A program made the position numbers and the translations under genes. From NCBI GenBank assembly GCA_963971285.1, contig OZ020262.1, forward strand, positions 4,218,082 through 4,282,081: a stretch of 64,000 nt of DNA. The letters run 5' to 3'. The notes beneath the pieces are model-generated. The model saw only the letters and a list, made by a program, of their open reading frames with translations, did no database searches and was not told the origin of the DNA. Of this stretch, positions 56,247 through 64,000 are shown in pieces (position 1 is the first letter of the stretch; each line of letters starts with the position of its first letter). The DNA is from Astropecten irregularis (lineage: Eukaryota > Echinodermata > Asteroidea > Paxillosida > Astropectinidae).

Positions 56247-56399
56247 AGAAAAGAGGACGCCTACGTGGCATTCATGCCGCGGGGCACTGTGGGTAGGTCA
56301 ATAGGGGGCGCTGTTGTATCAATTCTTAGCGTGAATACCTGTCGGTCTAGGGAAATATGCATAAGTAGTGGCTCTACAGGTAAGACGAGTGAAGTAGAC
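56247..56399 (-). repeat. Right inverted terminal repeat of the DIRS-type element (5' end of element)
   Basis: It mirrors the left terminal repeat and adds the distinct outer tail GTAAGACGAGTGAAGTAGAC (56380-56399), which recurs inverted in the internal complementary region. The tail includes GGCTCTACAGGTAAG in common with the other end. Confidence 0.9.
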
Positions 56400-58184
56400 C
56401 CAGAAATGACAGCCAAGTCTTAGTCTGGACAGACAGATTGTACGTCACTCTGAATGAAACACCGGGTAAGACTTCAAGCGTGACATCCTCACGGCATATT
56501 GAACTGGGTATATGCAAGGCCACGTTGTATATTTATAATCCTCTGTTTCCCAAGGGGCTGCATCAACTGATGGGACCCACGCTGATCTCCGGTCGGTAGC
56601 CCCATCCCCTGCTTCGGAGACCTAGTGCCCTTCAAATTCCTGCCACTTCCACATAAGCCAGTTGCCTTGACCTTTTCATCCAGCTTGTAAGCCGTACCAC
56701 TCTGTGTAGGTCATGGTCACATAAACTTGGCCTGTTAACGGTGTTACCCCAACCTTCTCAGAAATTTCACATAGCAAACATTGCTGATCATTTAAGACTT
56801 TTTGTTTTGTCATTCTGCTGGGTGATAATGTACAAAACACTGACAAACCAGCATTTGTTTGCAAGCATTTGCCACAAAGAACTATTTTACATGATACTCA
56901 AAGCTGTAGACTACACCCCTGGAATTGGACCTTTTTCAGACCACCACGCAATCACTGTACAAGATCTATACACCAAGTTTCCTCTGATATTATCAGATAT
57001 ATTATGATTTAAAATCATACTTATTATCCGGAAAGATTTCCACTGACAGACAACACTTTGACACCTCATGCACAAACCCAATGGGACTGAATCAGTGCAC
57101 ACGACAGAGGGCACTTTGAGATAAAAAATGGCTGCCACGGCGAAGTGTATCATTGTACACATGTAAGTCAAAAACACACTGTACTACTCCCTTTTCAGAT
57201 ATCCTACACCAGTTGTACACATCTGAGATTGAAGTTCATCATAACTTGCATCCAGTATAAAGTTAGCCTTTAAATGATATAACACTTTTTCTATATTGTC
57301 TGTGGAAATCATTCAAATCCATTTATGCTTAGCCTAAGCAATAGTTTCTATATTTCTATTTGTGGTAATTAAATAATTGAGTTCTTGGGGCAATTACAAA
57401 ATGTTATATTTTTGGTGCTGTGCCCTTTAGAATTACCAAAGAGATGCTCTTCATTTGGGAACAAATTCAAAGCAGTTGTTGCTGGTGACCTTTCAAATTT
57501 AGAAAGGGCAAAAAAAATCATTATCAAACCATTACTGACTAATGAACTATTAAATACAAATTGCTCCATGATCTGCAGCAATACTGATACGACTTGGTGC
57601 GGAAACGAACAAGTTCTTCTGATTTCCGGCCCGATAGAGGTATGCCAAGCATTAGTGCCTGATGTTTGTGATGTGATGTTGGTTAGAAGGATGCTACTTC
57701 AAGTGGAACTGGTTTCCAGCCACGAAAGGCTGGCTGGTATGGGGTCTTTCGCTGATGGATAAGGGTCGTCTAGGAAGTACCACCCACCCAGAGGTTGGAA
57801 TCTTAGTCCATCAACAGCCCCACACACCTCATGGGAAGCAGACGACCAAGTTCCGCTCCCACAGGGAAAGGAGGGAAGTACCAACCCAGGATAGAGAGAA
57901 TCAATGTCTTGGCACAGCACCTATAACGTATCTTTATCTTTTAGAAGCACCTTGATGGTGGAGGAACTCAAGCCTTCACCTCCTTTGACCTTGGCTAGGG
58001 CTGTGTCTGAATTACCTTGCCAGGTATGTAATAACATATGAGTCTATGGGCAACGACTGCAGGAGCTCACTATATAGATACATGTGTAAAATCTAAGCCA
58101 AAGCCTTAAGACATGGTCTTAAATGAGATGGGCAAGTTTTACCAGGGCCATTTTCCAGACCTCGGCTCTGGTTCAGGCTCTGGC

Positions 58185-58380
58185 ATCCATGTGCTGAAAA
58201 TATAGGATGTGGTTTTTCATTGAAGCTGAAGCTCTGTATTCTTTTTCAAACCAGAGAGTCAACTTCAGAACCGCAGCCAAAAGCCTCTAATATGATAACC
58301 ATTATTTTAGAATGGATTCACAAAATGGAGCCGGAGCCGGAGACTGAGCAAGAGCCGAGGTTTGGAAAAGGGCCCAGGGA
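58185..58380. repeat. Repeat with GGAGCC hexamers, copy 1
   Basis: ATGTGCTGAAAATATAGG, AAGCTGAAGCTCTGTATTC and AATGGATTCACAAAATGGAG lead into a few GGAGCC repeats. The same series is found at 60893-61160. Confidence 0.75.
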
Positions 58381-58698
58381 AGACCCTCCCTCGAATGAGG
58401 GCCTTCTATGTCTATGAACCCTCATCATGTGATTGGTGGATCAGTGATCACATGACTTAGAATCATTTGTTCCACCGAAGCAATGGTACATGTAGGGCAG
58501 TGCACTGTAACGTCAGAAGTCCTACAATAAGGTGAATAAAGGACGCTACTATTTGCAATAGGATTGATCCAGCTGCCGTTTAAAAGCAAGCAAAGAGTGT
58601 GTCAACTTCCTAGATTAGAACTAGAATAACTTCCTGAATTGACAGGTGGAAAGCTTCATCTTATGAGGAGGGCAATCCATCATTCATAAACCATCCAA

Positions 58699-58935
58699 GA
58701 GCCAATTCCATAGAGCTGCTTAAACACCAACATTAAGCATCACAAACCTTGGTAAAGAAAATCAGTATGCCAGCCCAAACTTCTTGTGAATGTTATGCTC
58801 AGCAAACAATGGCCGAATACAAGTCAAAAGCAGTAAACATCACATGAACATTTGGTTGGCAATCCTGTTAGATCAAGGAAGACTTTTCATGCTTTAAAGC
58901 AAACTTTGAGCTTAAGCAGCTCTATGAAATTGGTC
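58699..58935. mobile_element. CAGGGGCC-family MITE, diverged
   Basis: GCCAATTCCATAGAGCTGCT at the left mirrors AGCAGCTCTATGAAATTGG at the right; the interior shows ACATTTGGTTGGCAATCCTG in place of the usual block. A related half copy is at about 34490-34645. Confidence 0.7.
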
Positions 58936-59771
58936 TAGTATGTGCGCACCATCAACTGATATGGACAACCAAGTTCAAATATCTCGCCCCGACTCGGTGG
59001 CCTGACTGATAACCATCGATAGGAATATGAAATATAATCCAATGCCCGATGTGTCACCATGTCCAGGATAAATCGGCTATTTTCAGCCCAGACGGGGGTA
59101 ATATTTGGGTTTCCTGTCTAGGTTTGTAACACACAGCTGGGATGAACCTCAGGGAAGGATTGATGATGTCAACATTTGGGTTGGGCAGTGTCAACCGAAG
59201 AAGACTGAATATTAAAGATGTTATCGGCATGAAACTCTTATCAACCCTGACCATCTACACCTTCCACACAAGACCAAAGCTGTTGACCACATATTAAGGA
59301 GGTTTCGCATGCAAACGGATACGCATACGCATACGTTTAGCTATCCATAAACATCAACCGATCCGATGTTTCGCAATAGTGAAGTCTATTTCCGACAACC
59401 GAGAACCACTTTTGTAACTGACTTTGAGGCTAATTTTGTCTTATTCTTAAGATTTGAAATGCATAGAAATGACATATTTGTGTTCAGCAAATCCTTTCTT
59501 TTTAATCTAATCATACACATGACCGGAAATGAATAGAGATATATACTGATATTCAGTAAGCGTTGAACACTAACGCATATCGAGCAAAATATCAGTGCTT
59601 CAAAGACGCATAAAAGTCGCATAACGGAAAGCGGAAAAACTGTGACGTCATAAGTACACAAATACTGGTGAAGTATCCGGTGCGTTAACCGTATCCGTTC
59701 GCTTGCAAAACCTCTCTAATACCACAGTCTCACAGTTATCACATCCCAAGATGAATTGTGTACATGTGTTA

Positions 59772-59930
59772 CCAGGGGGCGATTCACGAAGCCCTACGAT
59801 CGACCATAACTTGAGTTATGGAGGATAACCCATTGCATCTTATGTAGGGCTGCAATATGCACCATAAGTCCTACCATAGGACTCCTACGATTCGTAGTAA
59901 GTTACGATGAGTTTGGTGAAAGCTATAAAT
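59772..59930. repeat. 150-bp CTACGAT family, copy 4
   Basis: It starts AGGGGGCGATTCACGAAGCC, has GGAGGATAACCCATTGCATC and a duplicated AGTCCTACCATAGGACTCC, and ends GAGTTTGGTGAAAGC. Confidence 0.7.
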
Positions 59931-60003
59931 GGGTGGTTTGTCTGTTTTGTGCCTGTTGAATTTACTTCTCTTAACTACGGCAGCTCTTATGATTAAGTGG
60001 ACC

Positions 60004-60210
60004 AAACCCTAACCCTCTACACTTACCATACAAGACAAGTGCTGCTTACCACACTAACTACCGCAGTCTCCACAGGAGGACTGGATCATAAACCACGCAT
60101 AACCAAACAAACCACACTGTGGTGTAATGTCGTATTCAGAATGCCACACTTACCACAGGAAAAAAACACGTACGGTAAACTGTTGGTATGGAGGTTGGTT
60201 AGGGCTAAAA
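60004..60210 (+). repeat. Telomere-motif dispersed repeat
   Basis: It opens AAACCCTAACCCTCTACAC, has CACAGGAGGACTGGATCATA and AACCACACTGTGGTGTAAT, and closes GAGGTTGGTTAGGGC. Confidence 0.8.
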
Positions 60211-60275
60211 ATGTAAATTTTGTTCCTACGAACTTGCCTATGACTGTCCTAGTGCTCTACCAACTAATGTATTCA

Positions 60276-60425
60276 GGGGTTGATTTCACGAAGCTCTACG
60301 ACCGATCGTAACTCAAGATACGAAGGATAACCCATCGTATCGTTCGAATTCTGCGTGAGGCTGCAACGTACCATAAGTCCTACGATTGGTAGTAAATTAC
60401 GATGAGTTGGGTGAAATCGACCTCG
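60276..60425. repeat. 150-bp CTACGAT family, copy 5
   Basis: It runs from CAGGGGTTGATTTCACGAAG to GAGTTGGGTGAAATCGACCT, with ACGAAGGATAACCCATCGTA and AAGTCCTACGATTGGTAG inside. Confidence 0.72.
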
Positions 60426-60892
60426 GGCCTATGTACAGGATGTATGTTGGAAGTGGCCCCAATCTACCCAAGCACCTTTGTTTAGGTGCAACATAAAGGA
60501 CACAAAGCCAAAAAGCCATGGTGCTACGAAGCCACATGCAAAGCCCCTACACACCAAGGATCAATTCAGATGCATGCAAACACTGCAAACCTGAGAAATG
60601 CCTCACTGTGGTTTGCCCAGGCCCTGTTTAACACGGATCCGGATCTCAATATGTAATCAGTGCACCGGTAACCACACCAGATCCTGCCTGTTGGACGGAT
60701 GGAGGGAACCAGTGGCTGAATCACCGATCATGATCCATACTCATGTGAAACAAACATGACTGCAGAAAGGATATGGCACTTAGAATTCAGTGCAAAAGAC
60801 ATCAATCCAAATTACCTGTGTATGCACGAAACATCTTATCGACGTTTGTCAATGACTGCCTATTGCTGTGTAAATAGGGCGTTTACGAAATC

Positions 60893-61160
60893 TATGTGCT
60901 GAAAATATAGGTGGCTGTTTTTCATTCAAGCTGAAGCTCTGTTTTTCTTTTCAAACCAGAGAATCTACTGCCGAGCCTCTTTCTCCTAAATCTCTACTTC
61001 TAAAGCCTCTTTTTTGATACCCTTTATTTCAGAATGGATTCACAAAATGGAGCTGAAGCCGGAGCTGAAGCCGAAGCCAGGGCCAGAGCCGGGGCCGAGC
61101 TGGAGCCGCAGCCGGAGCCTGAGGCGGAGCCGAAACCAAAACAGGAGCCTGAACCTCTGT
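60893..61160. repeat. Repeat with expanded GGAGCC/GAAGCC hexamers, copy 2
   Basis: It has the same modules as 58185-58380, with the hexamer tract extended to about 120 bp (61043-61160). The frame encoding alternating Glu-Pro or Gly-Ala residues is a by-product of the repeat. Confidence 0.75.
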
Positions 61161-61252
61161 TTCGTAAACCCCCATGGACTGTGCCTATGCGCCACACTAG
61201 TCTCTTTTCCAGCCTGCCTAAAAGTCCCTCTTTATATCAAAGTGTAACAAAC

Positions 61253-61475
61253 CTGAATGGAAGGGGAACTGCTGTTTACACTCGCCCGATTGGGCGTCCC
61301 AGATGATGGTGGTCTTGTCCACCCCGGCGCTCAGGATGTAGTTGCCCTTCTTGTTCCACTTCAGGGCGAAGATGGGGCCCTTGTGCTGCCCTAACGTACT
61401 GACTAACCGGCCGTCCGTGGACCATATTCTGGCGTAGCCGTCGTACGAACCGGTCGCTAACAGGGTACCATCGCA
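61253..61475 (-). CDS. TBL1XR1: TBL1X/TBL1XR1 orthologue, internal coding exon B (WD blades 2 and 3)
   Basis: The minus strand reads [18 protein letters not shown], then [18 protein letters not shown], then [15 protein letters not shown] and QQFPFHS. These are the conserved D-strand and WD ends of blades 2 and 3 of the TBL1 propeller. The exon is 223 bp. The acceptor is CTGCAG (AG at 61477-61476) and the donor is TCAG|GTTTGT (GT at 61252-61251). It starts in phase 0 and ends one base into an Ala codon completed by exon C. Third codon positions are strikingly G/C-rich (GCC, CTG, AAG, AAC, GGC, ATC, GTG, GAC, ACC), unlike the more A/T-ended codons of the neighbouring exons. A spurious antisense-like frame of 66 codons overlaps it and is not a gene. 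Confidence 0.96.
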
Positions 61476-61614
61476 CTGCAGATCACAAAATGAAAAGGGG
61501 AATTAAAGGGAATTGAAAAAGCTTAACTTGGTTGGGCATGAAGTCGGGACTGCAGCCAGAGACCTCTGGAATGCTGTGTCTGTTATCGATTGTTAATCAG
61601 TTTATCAGCGTAAT

Positions 61615-61909
61615 CTGGGCTCAATTTCATGGAATCCGCAAAATTTATTCGCTTGCGGTAGCAGACTTTTTGCTTATGGTTGGCGTATTTCATAGGAGTG
61701 TTTTATTTTTGGTAATGGCAAACAAGAAGTATCTGCAGAATGCTTATACAGTGCGTTAGCAGAAAAACATTAAGGTTAGCCTAGAAATTCTTTGCTAACC
61801 GATTAAGCGCTGAAAGTCTTGCTTGCTGATTCCATGAAATAGATTTCACGCAAAGTAGTGCCTGTAAGCACAAAAATAGGCTGTGACGGATTCCATGGAA
61901 TTGGGTCGT
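61615..61909. mobile_element. Inverted-repeat element with ATGGAATCCG ends, copy 2
   Basis: Ends are GGGCTCAATTTCATGGAATC and GATTCCATGGAATTGGGTC. Interior landmarks (TCTGCAGAATGC, GCGTTAGCAGAAAAAC, CCATGAAATAGATTTCACG) are shared with 8317-8612 in reverse order. Confidence 0.75.
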
Positions 61910-63061
61910 GGTTAGTGGCTGATCTTCTGTGGTTATGTTTCTCTGCTTGGTTGTGTCTGTACTTTGTTCACTGATGTTCTTTGCTTCACTTATTTTTCAG
62001 TTACATATAGTTCTTAAAGTGGTCCATTTTTCGTATCATATCTGCGTTTTGGGGTTTTAGGGGCAGACATTTTTTCTTTTGGGTGAATCTTTTGCTAGTT
62101 ACTGCATTTGGCTCTGGGATCTTGGTCTTCTTTTTGAGGGAAGGGGTATTTCTTTTGGAGGAGGGGCTATTCTTGGGGGACCTGTTACTGATAACCAATT
62201 GTCCATGTGATTGCAATGTTTATGGCTTTTGTGTTGTGTTCAGCTTTTACTTGCTAAGTACAGCACTCAAATGGGGTTTTTGACGGCCACTTGGTTCAAC
62301 TGCAAAGTTTTCATAAAGAAACAAATTCTGGTGTTTAAGGGGTTCCATGCTATCAGCCCCTGTCTCCCAAGGCCACTGCCTTTGACCTATATCCTTTGAG
62401 ATTAATTAACGCCAGCGCGTGCGGAAGTTTGATCAGGGGAGTCTTCAAGTCTGGACAGGACAGGATCAAAGCGGTCCTGAAACCACAGGCTTAATCCACA
62501 GGATTAGTGAGGGATTAATCCCTCGGCCGAAAATTTCCGGATCAAAAGTCGCACATGATCACGCAACCAAGATGCACATGGCGTGACCTTCAAGGCTTTA
62601 GCAGGGACATGAGGGAAGAGGTTTTCTGATAAGGTGCTTGGATGAGGATGGCGTTATCCTCAGAAACAACCGAGCCTTAATCACCCTCCCAAAGTACTGA
62701 CCCTGACTGACCCCACCACAAACACTGATAACCTTGTAAAAACATTCAGAATATTTCACAAATATTTCTATTTGTAATAGAAACGAGGACGTTCCAATCT
62801 GTACCATACTTTGCAGTGTTTTTCACTTTTCAATGGCATAATGAAGTGAAAAAAAAAAACAGGGGAGGAAATCAGCTGATTAAAAGGAAAAATTTGCATG
62901 CCCGAATATGGAGAAATTACAAGTGATGAAGGAAGTGTGATGTGGATACTAAAATTGGAAATGACACTGTGAGAAAGGGAAAACTCTTCCATGGGGAAGT
63001 TTAGTTTTGAAAAGAACTAGCAGGAGGGTAGGAATCAATGGCATGAAAGTAGGTACTGCAA

Positions 63062-63200
63062 GCCTAGAATTTAACGGAGGCCACGGAGGCCATGGCCTTC
63101 GTTGCCCTGGTTCTTGGCCTTGGTGCCCCCTTCAAATGTTTCCATAGACATTATGATTTTCCAATGGAAGTGCCCCTTGCAATGGAAAAGTGGCCTGAGC
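63062..63200. repeat. Dispersed repeat with GGCCATGGCCTTC core, copy 2
   Basis: It contains AGAATTTAACGGAGGCCACG, GAGGCCATGGCCTTCGTTGC and TTATGATTTTCCAATGGAAG. The right end is lost compared with the 38249 copy. The 79-codon frame here is part of the repeat. Confidence 0.75.
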
Positions 63201-63397
63201 CACCCCGCGATTGCCCTTTCTCCGGGGTTAGTTCAATCCTGCTGAGGACCAGGGTTGAAATTTTCACCCCGAGGTGGCTCCGGGTTGAGTTCGCCCCGGA
63301 AATGAGCGCTCTAGTGGGAAAAGGCCTTTAGTGTAGTTGGAAAGACACGCAGACAACCCTCTGGCTAAGCCGCTGCCGTCACACAGAGTGTACTTAC

Positions 63398-63536
63398 ATT
63401 CCAATCTAATGAGGTGACATCTTTGTTACTAGGCACGTCTTGACCACCTTCTCGAATACAATGTCGTAGTACTAGTTGATGCGGGCTGTTGTTATTCTCG
63501 CTGAGGTTCCATATCCTCGCCGTCGAGTCTCCAGAA
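63398..63536 (-). CDS. TBL1XR1: TBL1X/TBL1XR1 orthologue, internal coding exon A (WD blade 1 to start of blade 2)
   Basis: The minus strand encodes [13 protein letters not shown], then [18 protein letters not shown] and DVTSLDWN. This nearly matches the first propeller blades of vertebrate TBL1XR1, a WD40 subunit of the nuclear NCoR/SMRT-HDAC3 corepressor complex that acts in transcriptional repression and exchange of cofactors. The exon is 139 bp. The acceptor is a pyrimidine-rich stretch ending in TTTCAG (AG at 63538-63537), and the donor is AAT|GTAAGT (GT at 63397-63396). It enters with one base completing a split Gly or Ser codon and leaves in phase 0, matching the next exon. The upstream exons (LisH and F-box-like N-terminus) are not in the 464 bases to the right, so the gene is partial. 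TBL1X and TBL1XR1 are vertebrate duplicates, so the symbol marks orthology to the pair rather than to one member. Confidence 0.95.
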
Positions 63537-64000
63537 CTGAAACGAGAGGGAAGACAAAAAAAGGGGTCAGGATCGTACGACTGCTGGTTGATTAACACGC
63601 ATCTCATTAAAAATGTTTATGACGAGATACAGTAGAAGTTTTTCTTGGTCAAGCGAGGGCACCGCGTAGGACCCCATTTTGGCGTTTCAACTTTCAATTC
63701 GAAAAACAATCTCATGAATGCACTTTTAATGAAAAAAATATTTAACTGAAAATAATTCACGTGTTGGAGTAAGGAGCGCCTGACGTTCCGATCCTAACAG
63801 GATCTTCACCGAAGGCTGAAGTATAGTACTAAAATACGGTAATTGCAGGAATGAAATGAAGAGTTCATTTGCAAACACAGATAACTCCATTTATGAAAAA
63901 TTAACTTAATCTTGCTTTAATTTTAGTATTCATGGAAACCGCGTACATTTGGACATATAAATCTTAGACATATAAAAATAGAAGCATCCGTGATGATAAT
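63537..64000 (-). other. Partial intron upstream of exon A
   Basis: The 464 bases to the right edge contain no further TBL1-like coding sequence. The only structured item is a degenerate hammerhead-like hairpin on the minus strand at 63777-63817. The preceding exon, expected to supply the LRGHESEVFICAWNP-type sequence of blade 1, must lie beyond the window. Confidence 0.75.

Larger units (their letters stand above)
50024..56399 (-). mobile_element. Degraded DIRS-type (tyrosine recombinase) retroelement
   Basis: This 6.4-kb element reads on the minus strand, from a gag-like region (right) through reverse transcriptase/RNase H to a tyrosine-recombinase region (left). Its ends are inverted, not direct, repeats (about 50062-50200 against 56247-56384, roughly 138 bp with few mismatches). 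Next to the left terminus is an internal complementary region (50259-50356) whose halves match the outermost parts of the left and right ends in inverted orientation. That arrangement is diagnostic of DIRS elements, which replicate through a circular intermediate and integrate without target duplication. Coding regions carry many frameshifts and stops, so this copy is not autonomous. The G/C-rich composition (54600-55750 especially) contrasts with the A/T-rich surrounding intron. Confidence 0.88.
44668..61252 (-). other. 16.6-kb intron between exons B and C
   Basis: Main contents are a 590-bp TAA-flanked inverted-repeat element (44783-45372), a telomere-motif repeat (49485-49718), the degraded DIRS-type element (50024-56399), a hammerhead-like hairpin (56045-56087), copies of the CAGGGGCC and CTACGAT families (58699-58935, 59772-59930, 60276-60425), and two copies of a repeat ending in GGAGCC-like hexamers. 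The intervals 45373-49480 and 56400-58140 hold no supported gene. A 125-codon frame at 57385-57762 on the plus strand has no recognised family and no clear splice context. Confidence 0.85.
61476..63397 (-). other. 1.9-kb intron between exons A and B
   Basis: It holds an inverted-repeat element related to one at 8317-8612 (61615-61909) and a repeat shared with 38249-38412 (63062-63200). The remainder (61910-63060 and 63200-63397) shows T-rich and otherwise unremarkable sequence. No exon-like frame with TBL1 resemblance is present. Confidence 0.85.

Noticed and set aside
57385-57762. 125-codon plus-strand frame (MGQLQNVIF...)
   Set aside because: It reads like a protein in parts but I recognise no family. 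It lacks a clear start context and lies in an intron of the opposite strand. It may be a decayed element fragment.

Overview
This window looks like animal (metazoan) nuclear DNA, most likely from a deuterostome invertebrate; an echinoderm such as a sea star would fit, but that is an inference from overall character only. The evidence is one host gene broken into short exons with GT/AG boundaries and introns of up to 30 kb, a very high density of dispersed palindromic repeats, many TACATGTA-type runs, and retroelements of the Ty3/gypsy and DIRS types. No bacterial operon, CRISPR array or rRNA gene is visible.

Host gene. Six internal coding exons on the minus strand (63536-63398, 61475-61253, 44667-44546, 38205-38131, 8133-8021, 5493-5328) join in phase into about 279 codons of a WD40 propeller protein. 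It is the invertebrate orthologue of TBL1X/TBL1XR1 (transducin beta-like 1, Drosophila ebi), a subunit of the NCoR/SMRT-HDAC3 corepressor complex. The N-terminal LisH/F-box-like exons lie beyond the right edge, and the last exon (end of the final blade and stop codon) lies beyond the left edge. The rest of the window is intron.

Mobile DNA. The 30-kb intron (8134-38130) carries a structurally complete Ty3/gypsy retrotransposon (20957-28506, plus strand, antisense to the host gene). It has identical 460-bp LTRs, an ATAT target duplication, a tRNA-Leu primer-binding site, a polypurine tract, and gag and pol open frames joined by what looks like a textbook -1 frameshift signal. It sits inside an older palindromic repeat. 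The 16.6-kb intron (44668-61252) holds a decayed DIRS-type tyrosine-recombinase retroelement (50024-56399, minus strand) whose inverted termini and internal complementary region are still recognisable. At least eight families of short terminal-inverted-repeat elements fill the introns: a TTAA-flanked family, three kinds with TTA/TAA target duplications, a CAGGGGCC-ended family, a family starting with a telomere-like motif, and two others. There are also tRNA-derived SINE-like units and hairpins resembling hammerhead ribozymes.

Tandem repeats. A 20-bp minisatellite (4602-5309) and a 57-66-bp minisatellite with an internal hairpin and a GAA/TTC triplet tract (5910-8017) each begin within about 20 bp of the 5' splice site of two consecutive host exons. 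The second array contains a visually identical 934-bp tandem duplication. A 21-bp array lies at the left edge.
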